NCBI RefSeq assembly: GCF_001618865.1
Contig: NZ_CP015136.1
Span: 496,001-560,000, forward strand
DNA from: Luteitalea pratensis
GTDB taxonomy: Bacteria > Acidobacteriota > Vicinamibacteria > Vicinamibacterales > Vicinamibacteraceae
Length of the DNA: 64,000 nt
Direction of reading: 5' to 3'
The notes under the pieces were generated by a model. The model searched no databases, was not told where the DNA came from, and saw only the letters and a list, made by a program, of their open reading frames with translations. The first letter of the stretch is position 1. The number at the start of each line of letters is the position of its first letter. Below, one piece after another: positions 33,961-41,353 of this stretch. A program made the translations under genes and the position numbers.

Positions 33961-36411
33961 GTGGACGCCCTGCAATGCTTCCTGTCGCGGCTTCGCGGCC
34001 TGACACACCCGCGCCGTGACGTCGACGCGCTCGACGATGAACTGCGGTTACACCTCGAGGAGGAAGCCGAACGGCTGATGGCCGACGGTGTTCCGGCAGA
34101 CGAAGCGGCCGCTGCCGCGCGTCGATCACTCGGCAGCCCGCTCGCCATACGGACCCACACGCGTGACGTCTGGACGTTTCCTCGGCTCGAGCAGGTAGCG
34201 CGCGACGTCGGCTACGGCTGGCGCCAGATCACCAGGGCAAAGATGCGTTCGGCCGCGGCGATCGTATCGCTGGCGCTCGCCGTCGGCGCGTGTCTGACCA
34301 CCTTCGCGGTCATGGATGCGCTGCTGTACCGGCCACTTCCCATAGACGACGCCAACCGCCTGCACGTGATGGTTCGCGAGAGTCACGGCGCCGACGGACC
34401 GCCGCGCTCGTTCGACGGCGTCGAGTATCCCTTGTTCCTGCGCATGCGCGCCGCCATGGACGGCGCGACCCTGCTCGGTGTGTCTTACGCTTCCCGGACC
34501 GACATCTCGTACGGAGGCGATCAGGACCTCGAGAAGGCGTGCGTGCAGTACGTGTCGGGCGACCTGTTCACGCGCTTCGGGCTGCGTCCGGCGAACGGCC
34601 GCTTGCTGACATCCGACGACGACCGTGTCGAGGGCGCACATCCGTTGGCCGTGATCAGCGAAGGTTACTGGACGCGTCGCTTCGAGCGCGATCCGGCTGT
34701 CCTCGGTCGCCGGCTGCGGGTTGGCGCCACGACGTTCGAGATCGTCGGCGTCGTCGCCGAGCCTTTCACGGGCACCGAACCGGGCGTCAGCGTCGACGTG
34801 TTATTGCCAGCGGTGATGCACCCAAGCGTAAGGGAGCTCGGCTCCACCTGGATGCGGCTGCTGGCCGTCGTCCGCGGCGGAGTGTCGGCCGACCGGGTGC
34901 GCGACCAGTTGCAGGCGCAACTCACGACGTACCAGCACGATCGTGAACCGACGTTCACCGGTATCCCGGAGGCGTGGCGACAGCGCCTGCTGACCGAGCG
35001 TGTCCGACTCGATCCCGCCCCGGCCGGCGTATCGACACTGCAGGAGCGTTATCGCAGCGGCCTCGCGGCCATCGCGGTCCTCGTTGGCCTGGTCCTGCTG
35101 GTCGCGTGCGCCAACGTCGGCAACCTGATGATCGCGCGCACCGCGACCCGCTCGCGCGAACTGGCCCTCCGGATGTCGCTCGGCGCCGGACGTCGAAGTG
35201 TGTTGCAACTCGTCCTCGCCGAGTGTGCCTGGATTGCCCTCATCGCCGCGGCCCTCGCCATCGTCTTCGCGGCGATCGCAGGTCCGGCGGTGGTCGCCCG
35301 TGTGAACGTCGCCGATGACCCGGCGCGGCTGGCGCTGCATGCGGATGTGCGCAGTGCCGCGTTTGCATTCCTGCTGACGATGCTGGTAACGGCGCTGTTC
35401 GGGATCGCGCCGGCGCTCGTGGCGATGCGCGTGACCCCGGGCGCGGCGTTGCAGGGCGGGCACACGCCGAAGTCGTACCGCCGGCTGATGCTCGGACTGG
35501 TGATGGTGCAGGTCGCATTCTGTTTCCTCGTCGTGTTCGTCGGTGGGTTGCTGGTCGCAACCCTCGATCGCCTGGCTCGGCAGCCCCTGGGCTTCGTTCC
35601 GCAGCGCCTGCTGACGGTGCAGGCGGTGGCCGCCACGCTTCGGCCGGTCGAGGAATGGGAACGCGCGGCCGAGGCACTGGGGACCCTGCCAGGCGTCGAC
35701 GAGGCAGCCATCGGCGATCGCACGCTCGTGGACGGCTTCGGCTGGAACAACTTCATCTCGATCGACGGGGCGCCACCCGCCGAGCCTCGGGCGTTCTTCC
35801 GCGGCGTCGGGCCGGGATATCTCCACACGATTGGCGTGCAGTGGCGGGACGGCCGGGACATCCGGCCCGGCGAGGTGCACACCGGCGTCGCGGTGGTGAA
35901 CGAGGCCTTCGCCCGCACGTTCTATCGCGGGGCCAACCCGGTGGGGCGCGTGTTCCACCTGCCGTGGCGTCTGGGCACCCGACGGGCCATCGAGATTGTC
36001 GGCCTGGTCGCGGACACACGGTACCGCGACCTCCGCGAGCCGGCGCTTCCGGTCGCCTTCGTGCCGTTCCGGTTGTTCGACCCTGCGTCAGGTGCCGTAC
36101 GTCCGCGTCTCGATGCCGTGTTCCTTGTGCGGACCACGACACCTGACGTGCAGGCACTGACATCCATGATCCGCGCACAGGTCGGCCGCGCCGCGCCACC
36201 GGACCACGTGAACAAGGGACAAGGGACAGGGAAGAAGTCAGAAGGGTACCGACAAGACACAAGGGACAAGACTTGCCCAAGTGGCACAAGGGACAAGAGG
36301 AACTTCGAAGTGGCTCGGAACCGACCGAGAGGGGCGGGCCCGACACGGGTCGCAGGATCTCCTGCTCCCTTGATGTTCGTTCTGGGAACTTGTTGCTTGT
36401 TCCTCTTGTAG
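33961..36411 (+). CDS. ADOP-type MacB/FtsX permease, C-terminally truncated
   Basis: This 816-residue product is an ABC-type permease without its own ATPase, of the acidobacterial ADOP group. An N-terminal cytoplasmic segment (LRLHLEEEAERLMADGVP) leads to a first helix (SAAAIVSLALAVGACLTTFA), a MacB periplasmic domain and a three-helix FtsX domain (LVLLVACANVGNLMIARTAT, ELALRMSLGAGRR). A further helix and the second periplasmic domain follow. The expected second FtsX membrane domain of about 130-140 residues is absent. At GTG 36208 the frame enters a repeat element and the last 67 residues (from VNKGQGTGKKSEG) are repeat-encoded. The protein is therefore probably non-functional or altered. 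GTG 33961 follows the PadR stop directly. Confidence 0.88.
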   Translation: MDALQCFLSRLRGLTHPRRDVDALDDELRLHLEEEAERLMADGVPADEAAAAARRSLGSPLAIRTHTRDVWTFPRLEQVARDVGYGWRQITRAKMRSAAAIVSLALAVGACLTTFAVMDALLYRPLPIDDANRLHVMVRESHGADGPPRSFDGVEYPLFLRMRAAMDGATLLGVSYASRTDISYGGDQDLEKACVQYVSGDLFTRFGLRPANGRLLTSDDDRVEGAHPLAVISEGYWTRRFERDPAVLGRRLRVGATTFEIVGVVAEPFTGTEPGVSVDVLLPAVMHPSVRELGSTWMRLLAVVRGGVSADRVRDQLQAQLTTYQHDREPTFTGIPEAWRQRLLTERVRLDPAPAGVSTLQERYRSGLAAIAVLVGLVLLVACANVGNLMIARTATRSRELALRMSLGAGRRSVLQLVLAECAWIALIAAALAIVFAAIAGPAVVARVNVADDPARLALHADVRSAAFAFLLTMLVTALFGIAPALVAMRVTPGAALQGGHTPKSYRRLMLGLVMVQVAFCFLVVFVGGLLVATLDRLARQPLGFVPQRLLTVQAVAATLRPVEEWERAAEALGTLPGVDEAAIGDRTLVDGFGWNNFISIDGAPPAEPRAFFRGVGPGYLHTIGVQWRDGRDIRPGEVHTGVAVVNEAFARTFYRGANPVGRVFHLPWRLGTRRAIEIVGLVADTRYRDLREPALPVAFVPFRLFDPASGAVRPRLDAVFLVRTTTPDVQALTSMIRAQVGRAAPPDHVNKGQGTGKKSEGYRQDTRDKTCPSGTRDKRNFEVARNRPRGAGPTRVAGSPAPLMFVLGTCCLFLL

Positions 36412-36447
36412 CCCTTCTGACGTCTTCGTTCTCCCTTGTCCCTTTGA
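36208..36447. repeat. ORF-less palindromic element that truncates the permease
   Basis: This ACAAGGG-family element begins at GTGAACAAGGGACAAGGGAC within the permease frame and ends near 36447 with CTCCCTTGTCCCTTTGAC. The arms pair as in the copy at 30965, and the interior is GC-rich. The permease reading frame runs 204 nt into it before a TAG. No permease remainder is found on the far side, so insertion came with loss of the gene's 3' end. Confidence 0.85.
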
Positions 36448-36468
36448 CGGTGAGTCGTCGGAGGGCGC

Positions 36469-36699
36469 GTGAACAAGGGACAAGGGACAGGGAACAAGTC
36501 ACAAGGGCGTCAAGGCAGGAGGGACAAGAACTGCCCAAAGACACAAGTGACAAGAGGAACTCCGAAACGGGTCGTAATCGACCGCGAAGGGCGTGCCAGA
36601 CACGACCGATTTCCTGGTCCCTGATGTCTTTCCTGGTACTTGTTCCTCGTCGCTTGTCAGTACCCTTCTGACTTCTTTGTTGTCCCTTGTCCCTTGAAC
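36469..36699. repeat. second, tandem ORF-less palindromic element
   Basis: A further ACAAGGG-family palindrome of about 230 nt follows only about 20 nt after the previous one, in the same orientation. Its left context GGGCGCGTGAAC is the same as that of the copy at 30965. The right arm ends TTGTCCCTTGTCCCTTGAAC near 36699. The 37-nt remainder before the DUF4097 gene has no other feature. Confidence 0.85.
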
Positions 36700-36735
36700 A
36701 CCGGCCCTCTTGTTTTTTGCCGCGGGGCGACTTCC

Positions 36736-37536
36736 TCAGCGCTTGAGGTGGACGCCTCCGTTGGTGGTGGCGAGGCGGACTGGTGCGCCACCCTTGCCGA
36801 GCGTCACGTCGATGTTCTTGTCGAGGCGACCCTGCACCGTGAGCGGGAAGTCGGAACGCACGCCGCCGTTCACCGTCGCGACGGCGAGCTGGCACGAGTA
36901 CCCGTCAGGCACCTTGATGTTCACGCCGCCGTTGGTGGTGCGCGCGTCCAGCCCGGCGCCGTCCCAGTGATCGCCGTCGAGTTCGACGTGCAGGCCACCG
37001 TTGACGGTCGAGCCACGCACGTCACCAGACACCCGCGACAGCGTGACTCCGCCGTTCACGGCCTCGAAGCCGACCTTGCCCGACACGTTCGCAATGGAGA
37101 TGCCGCCGTTGCCGGTGCGTGCCGAGACGTTCGCCTTGCTCGGGACCCACACCTCGAAGCTGACATGCCAGCCGCGTCGATCGCCGTTGCGATCGGGTCC
37201 GGTTGCGGTCACCTTTCCGCCTTCGGTGGAGATCTGCACCTGCTTGGCGAGCGCGTCGGCGTCGGCCTGCGTCTCGCCCGTCGTGACGACGCGTGCCCGC
37301 ACCAGCGTGTCCGTTCTGCTTCCACCCAGCACGCGCACGCCGCCGTTCTTGCCGGCGTTCACGTCGACCGAGTTGGACGCCACGGTGTACTCTCGGACGT
37401 CACACGCCCTCCCGCCGCTCTCGCGCCACTCGCCGGACTCCTTGCACCAGTCCGCGGCCGAGCGCATCTCCTGCGCCTGCACGGTTCCGGCTCCCAGCAT
37501 CAGCGTCGCGGCACCGATCACCATCAGGGATTTCAT
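36736..37536 (-). CDS. DUF4097 secreted beta-repeat protein
   Basis: This 266-residue exported protein matches the DUF4097 family of putative adhesin-like beta-strand repeats. It has a signal peptide (MKSLMVIGAATLMLGAGTVQA). A ladder of short repeats follows, each centred on an NGG turn (TGNGGISI, AVNGGVTL, TVNGGLHVEL, TTNGGVNI, TVNGGVRS, TTNGGVHL), which suggests a beta-helix. ATG 37536 is preferred over the preceding GTG because GGAG lies 6 nt upstream. The function is unknown; a periplasmic or surface location is expected. Confidence 0.85.
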   Translation of the reverse strand: MKSLMVIGAATLMLGAGTVQAQEMRSAADWCKESGEWRESGGRACDVREYTVASNSVDVNAGKNGGVRVLGGSRTDTLVRARVVTTGETQADADALAKQVQISTEGGKVTATGPDRNGDRRGWHVSFEVWVPSKANVSARTGNGGISIANVSGKVGFEAVNGGVTLSRVSGDVRGSTVNGGLHVELDGDHWDGAGLDARTTNGGVNIKVPDGYSCQLAVATVNGGVRSDFPLTVQGRLDKNIDVTLGKGGAPVRLATTNGGVHLKR

Positions 37537-37627
37537 CACTTGCTCCTTCCGGACTCGTCCGCGCGGGTTCAGCCCGTGCGCCAGCCTCGCACGCCCCTTG
37601 GACGAGAACGCCCGACGTGGCGTTCAC

Positions 37628-37852
37628 GAGGACCGAGGAGGGAGGAAGGAGGACGGAGGAGGGAGGAGGGAGGACGGAGGAGGGAGGACGGAGGAGGGAG
37701 GACGGAGGAGGGAGGACGGAGGAGGGAGGACGGAGGAGGGAGGACGGAGGGGGAGGACGGAGGTTCGGGCGAGGACAGAGGGCGGAGGAAGGACGAAAGG
37801 GGCAGAAAGCAGAAAGAGTACGGAGCACGGCGAACGGCGAACGAAGGCGGCG
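37628..37852. repeat. heptad array GAGGACG/GAGGAGG
   Basis: Purine-rich 7-nt words alternate GAGGACG and GAGGAGG over about 16 units, with one 6-nt slip near 37750. The register then continues through drifting words GAGGTTC, GGGCGAG, GACAGAG, GGCGGAG, GAAGGAC, GAAAGGG, GCAGAAA twice, GAGTACG, GAGCACG, GCGAACG twice and AAGGCGG. It fills the first part of the 522-nt spacer upstream of the DUF4097 gene. The remaining spacer up to 37950 shows no gene. Confidence 0.9.
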
Positions 37853-37950
37853 GTGTGGCTTGCTCTCCGGGGTGCGGACCTCGCACACTCTCGGGCATCT
37901 GACGAACGGGTGCGAAGCGGGCCGTGCGCGAGGTGACCGGTGCGGCCGTA

Positions 37951-38027
37951 CCCGGCACCCGGCACCCGGTTCGCGGGGTCTCCAGTCCGGGTCTCAAGTC
38001 TCAGGTCTCAAGTCTCAGGTCACAGGT
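37951..38027. repeat. heptad array CCCGGCA then CTCAAGT/CTCAGGT
   Basis: Eleven 7-nt words in one register: CCCGGCA twice, CCCGGTT, CGCGGGG, TCTCCAG, TCCGGGT, CTCAAGT, CTCAGGT, CTCAAGT, CTCAGGT, CACAGGT. The CTCAGGT word is the reverse complement of ACCTGAG in the array at 44121. It ends about 30 nt before the ribosome-binding site of the esterase gene. Confidence 0.85.
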
Positions 38028-38058
38028 ACTCGGTGAGTTCACAGCAAGGGGAGACATA

Positions 38059-39207
38059 GTGCAAACGACGGCACGAGCAGCACTTGGCGTCCTGATGAGC
38101 ATGCTGGCCGGAGTCGGTCCGGTCGCCGGCCAGGCTGCGCCGGCGCAGCCCGCCGTCGTGCAGGAGCCGCCACCGCGGCTGCGGCCGACGCCGCCGACGC
38201 GCGATCCCGCGACGCCGGGCTTCGTGCAGGCGACCGACCTGCCCGACGGCACCGTCCCGCCGGCCGACAGGAACGGGAACTTCATCGTCGGCCCGACGCA
38301 CACTGCCGCGCCGGAGACGGTCGCGATCGCCGCCGTCCCGAAGGGCACCGTGCACGAGTTCACGGTGACGGCGGCCGAGAGCACGGTGTATCCGACCGGT
38401 ATCGCGCGCGATGCCGGCACGTTCGGCGTTCCGGACCCGGCCAATCCAGCCAGGCTCGAGGTGCCCACCAGTCGTCCGGCGCCGTGGACGCGCAAGGTCA
38501 CTGTCTTCGTGCCGCAGCAGTACGTCGCCGGCACGCCAGCCCCTTTCATCGTTGGCGCCGACGGCCCCGACCCGATGCTCTTCACGACCCTCGAGAACCT
38601 GATCGCGCAGAAGCGGATCCCGGTGATGATCGGGATCTCGATCGGCAACGGCGGCGGAGACGCGCAGGGCAGCCAGCGCGGGCTCGAGTACGACACGTTG
38701 TCGCCGCGCTACGCCGAGTTCGTCGAGCAGGACGTGTTGCCGCAGGTCGAGAAGCGCTTCAACGTGCGCCTCACCAAGGATCCCGAGGCGAGAGCCACGA
38801 TGGGGTGCAGTTCCGGCGCGTCGGCCGCGCTCAGCATGGCGTGGTACCGCACCGACCTGTACCACCGTGTGCTCAGTTACTCGGGCACGTACGTGAATCA
38901 GCAGTGGCCATGGAATCCGGACACGCCGCAGGGCGCCTGGGGCTATCACGCCCGCATCGTGCCGGAAAGTCCGCGCAAGCCGCTGCGCATCTGGATGCAC
39001 GTCGGCGACCGCGACCTCTACAACCCGAACATCATGCGCGACGACATGCATGACTGGGTCGTGGCCAACGAGCGCCTCGCGGCGGTCCTCGCCGCCAAGG
39101 GCTATCCCTACCAGTTCGTGTTCGTGAAGAACGCCGGCCACTGCGATCGCGCCGTGAAGGCGCAAACACTGCCACAGGCGCTCGAATGGCTGTGGCGCGA
39201 AAAGTAG
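38059..39207 (+). CDS. secreted esterase (esterase D/Fes-like alpha/beta hydrolase)
   Basis: This 382-residue exported hydrolase belongs to the putative esterase group (PF00756 type). A signal-like segment (ARAALGVLMSMLAGVGPVAG) is followed by a proline-rich linker and a beta-sandwich-like N-terminal part. The catalytic domain has the nucleophile in MGCSSGASAAL, an acidic residue in HVGDRDLYN and the histidine in NAGHCD. GTG 38059 is chosen because GGGGAG lies 5 nt upstream; the frame is open upstream only through the heptad array. Natural substrates could be acyl sugars or siderophore esters. The stop abuts the left arm of the next inverted repeat. Confidence 0.82.
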   Translation: MQTTARAALGVLMSMLAGVGPVAGQAAPAQPAVVQEPPPRLRPTPPTRDPATPGFVQATDLPDGTVPPADRNGNFIVGPTHTAAPETVAIAAVPKGTVHEFTVTAAESTVYPTGIARDAGTFGVPDPANPARLEVPTSRPAPWTRKVTVFVPQQYVAGTPAPFIVGADGPDPMLFTTLENLIAQKRIPVMIGISIGNGGGDAQGSQRGLEYDTLSPRYAEFVEQDVLPQVEKRFNVRLTKDPEARATMGCSSGASAALSMAWYRTDLYHRVLSYSGTYVNQQWPWNPDTPQGAWGYHARIVPESPRKPLRIWMHVGDRDLYNPNIMRDDMHDWVVANERLAAVLAAKGYPYQFVFVKNAGHCDRAVKAQTLPQALEWLWREK

Positions 39208-39252
39208 AAAGGGCGAAAAGGGCGAAAAGGGCGAAAAGACAGAATCGAAGGG
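39208..39252. repeat. left arm of inverted repeat around the second four-helix-bundle gene
   Basis: The arm consists of 9-nt words GGGCGAAAA repeated three times, followed by AAAGACAGAATCGAAGG (39235-39251). The last 17 nt are a perfect inverted copy of 39714-39730, and the GGGCGAAAA units pair with the outer part of the right arm. Further purine-rich sequence up to 39300 does not pair clearly. Confidence 0.8.
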
Positions 39253-39345
39253 GAAAGGAGAAAGGAAGAGCAAGGGAGAGACGAGAGGAAGAGCAAGAAG
39301 AATGGACCGAAGCCCAGCATGCGCGTTGCTGGGTGTGGTGGCACC

Positions 39346-39651
39346 ATGAGCGGTGCGCGCAGGGACCTTGTCGAGCGGTCGTCGGTGTTCTCGGCGCGGC
39401 TGCTGGCGTTTTCGGTCAATGAACGCAAGCGCGGGGTCGTGCCCTACTCGTTGCTACAGCAGGCGCTGCGTGCAGGAACTGCGATCGGCGCGCACAGTGC
39501 GGAAGCGCAATCTGCGATCACCCGGCGGCACCTGATCGAACAATCCGCCCTGTGCGCGAACGCCACGGACGTGTCCTGGCTCTACGGCGAAGTCACGGAA
39601 TTCGTCGCGATCCTCTCCGCCTCCGTCAAACGCCTCCGCGACCTGCCTTGA
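39346..39651 (+). CDS. four-helix-bundle protein, internally shortened
   Basis: This 101-residue protein is a relative of the four-helix-bundle protein at 8739. The shared parts are SVFSARLLAFS, the core RAGTAIGAHSAEAQSAITRRHL and the C-terminal EFVAILSASVKRLR. Compared with the first copy it lacks about 20 residues between the third and fourth helix (after SWLYGE), so it may no longer form a complete bundle. ATG 39346 starts MSGARRDLVE. As with the first copy, the gene lies between long inverted repeat arms, here made of different, 9-nt words. Confidence 0.78.
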   Translation: MSGARRDLVERSSVFSARLLAFSVNERKRGVVPYSLLQQALRAGTAIGAHSAEAQSAITRRHLIEQSALCANATDVSWLYGEVTEFVAILSASVKRLRDLP

Positions 39652-39758
39652 TCCCTTTGATCCCTTCAATCCCTTTGTCCTTCACACCTGGACATCCGGA
39701 TCCGATCCAGCAGCCTTCGATTCTGTCTTTCTGTCCTTTTCGTCCTTTTCGCCCTTCT
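39652..39758. repeat. right arm of inverted repeat around the second four-helix-bundle gene
   Basis: Directly after the gene, 9-nt words TGATCCCTT, TGATCCCTT, CAATCCCTT are followed by about 30 nt of unrelated sequence. The inverted arm then follows: CCTTCGATTCTGTCTTT (39714-39730) and CCTTTTCGT, CCTTTTCGC. Positions 39714-39757 pair with 39208-39251, including a 17-nt perfect block. The hairpin CCTTTGACAAAGG lies just outside. Confidence 0.8.
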
Positions 39759-39814
39759 TACCTTTGACAAAGGGCCGAAAGCGCGCGCCTCTCTCTGGCG
39801 CCTCTGCGGCCGTG

Positions 39815-41353
39815 CTACGCGTGCCCGATCCCGGTCTCCCTGGCGAGCACGTCGAGCGTGCGCGCGTAGAGCTCCTGCACTTCCTCACGGCTGCTGGCGA
39901 TTACCGTGAGTCCCAGCTTGCCGTATTCCGACAGCGCGCCGATCAGGTGGAAGAGCACGCCGGATTCGGTCCGGTGGCTGTAGTGCAGGCCATTGTCGGT
40001 CACGATGTCGATCAGGTCCTCGGGGAGCACGCCGCGATAGGTGGAGGCGCGCAGGTTGTCGGTCGCCATGTAGTACTTCGGGCGGCTGCTCAGTGACACG
40101 AATTCGCCGGACCCGGGATCAAGCGTGCCTCCGGTGAGGAACTGCAGCGCGAGGAACGGGTGTGTCGTGCCGAGGACGCGGAGGTTGATCTCGAGCGCCG
40201 TCAGCTTCCACTTGTCTTCCGGCGTGTCCTTGTAAGCCAGGAAGTCGACGCCGAAGCGACTGACGACATCCTGCTTCGCGAGCACCTGGCCGATCAGGAT
40301 GCTCCGGTGCTGGATCGCCATCCGGTAGTCCTCGTGCGCGGGGAAGCTGCACCCCTGGTAGACCTGCCCGGAAGGGCCGCCGAGGATCTGATCGTGCGTC
40401 GAGGTCGGCAGCACTTCGCCCGCCGGGCTCGTACGCAGCTGCGCCGATGGCGACACCTTGATCGCCGCGTCGATGAACTCCTCGACGATGCCGCCCATGC
40501 GCGTGAACTTCTGGAAGTAATTGTGGTGCGTTTCCCACGGCACGGCGAACTCCAGCGACCGCAACGCCTTGCGGATCGCCTGGCGATCGTCGGTCTGCTC
40601 CGGGTACCGGAAGATCGCGTTGCCCTCGCCGGAAAAGCTGTCATTCAGCTTCACGACGGCCCTGCGCAGACCGGGGCTGCGCTGCGCGAGTTCGACCAGG
40701 GCGTCTTCGACGTCGGCCTCACCGGTCAAGTCCTCGAAGCCTTGCGGCAACTCGACGCCGGCCTCGCGGAACACTTTGCGGCTGCCCGACTTGGTGCCGA
40801 GGTAATTCAGCTTCGGATCGAGACCGTTGAGCGGGATGCCGAGCAGCACCGACAGCTTGCGCTCGAGCGGCGTGGAATTGAAGACGGTCAGGTAGGCGCG
40901 CGAGGCATCGGGGATCGCCTCACGAATCCGCTCGATCAGGCGCGGCCGCTCGAGGACCTTCTGCGTCAGCGCCCGCGGCGACGCGTCGTACGTGCACAGC
41001 ATCGTCAGCCGCGCACGCGCGTGGCTGGCTGGCACACCCGCGAGCAGGTGCAGGTAGTAATCGAGAATCAGCGGGTGCACGGGCTGCGACGTGACGTACA
41101 CGACGTGCGCGCGAGGATTGCGTAGCCGGATCAGCAGGAACAGCAGCCGTTCCTCGTAGAACGTCGCGCCATCGAGCTTGCGCAGTTCGTCCTGGTCAAG
41201 CGTGAGCGATGGCACGACCACCGACGTGCCCGGCTGGTCGGCCGTGCGCATCAGCACGTCCCACACCTGGTTGAGGCGCGGCTTCAACTCCTCGAAGCGA
41301 CGCAGTTCCTCTTCGAGCGTGAGCGTGTCGGCAAATGGCGGCTGCGGGATCAC
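39815..41353 (-). CDS. PGM1-type ATP-grasp peptide ligase
   Basis: This 512-residue ligase resembles the peptide ligase PGM1 of pheganomycin biosynthesis and related preATP-grasp proteins. The N-terminal preATP-grasp part includes RLRNPRAHVVYVTSQPVHP. The ATP-grasp core has RAVVKLNDSFSGEGNAIF and the metal-binding end ALEINLRVLGTTHP. The C-terminal domain has KYYMATDNLRASTYRG and PEDLIDIVTDNGLHY. It would join a carboxylate to an amine or amino acid using ATP. GTG 41353 overlaps the stop of the amidotransferase-like gene as GTGA, so the two are coupled. No obvious short precursor peptide gene is adjacent. The product is unknown. Confidence 0.8.
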   Translation of the reverse strand: MIPQPPFADTLTLEEELRRFEELKPRLNQVWDVLMRTADQPGTSVVVPSLTLDQDELRKLDGATFYEERLLFLLIRLRNPRAHVVYVTSQPVHPLILDYYLHLLAGVPASHARARLTMLCTYDASPRALTQKVLERPRLIERIREAIPDASRAYLTVFNSTPLERKLSVLLGIPLNGLDPKLNYLGTKSGSRKVFREAGVELPQGFEDLTGEADVEDALVELAQRSPGLRRAVVKLNDSFSGEGNAIFRYPEQTDDRQAIRKALRSLEFAVPWETHHNYFQKFTRMGGIVEEFIDAAIKVSPSAQLRTSPAGEVLPTSTHDQILGGPSGQVYQGCSFPAHEDYRMAIQHRSILIGQVLAKQDVVSRFGVDFLAYKDTPEDKWKLTALEINLRVLGTTHPFLALQFLTGGTLDPGSGEFVSLSSRPKYYMATDNLRASTYRGVLPEDLIDIVTDNGLHYSHRTESGVLFHLIGALSEYGKLGLTVIASSREEVQELYARTLDVLARETGIGHA

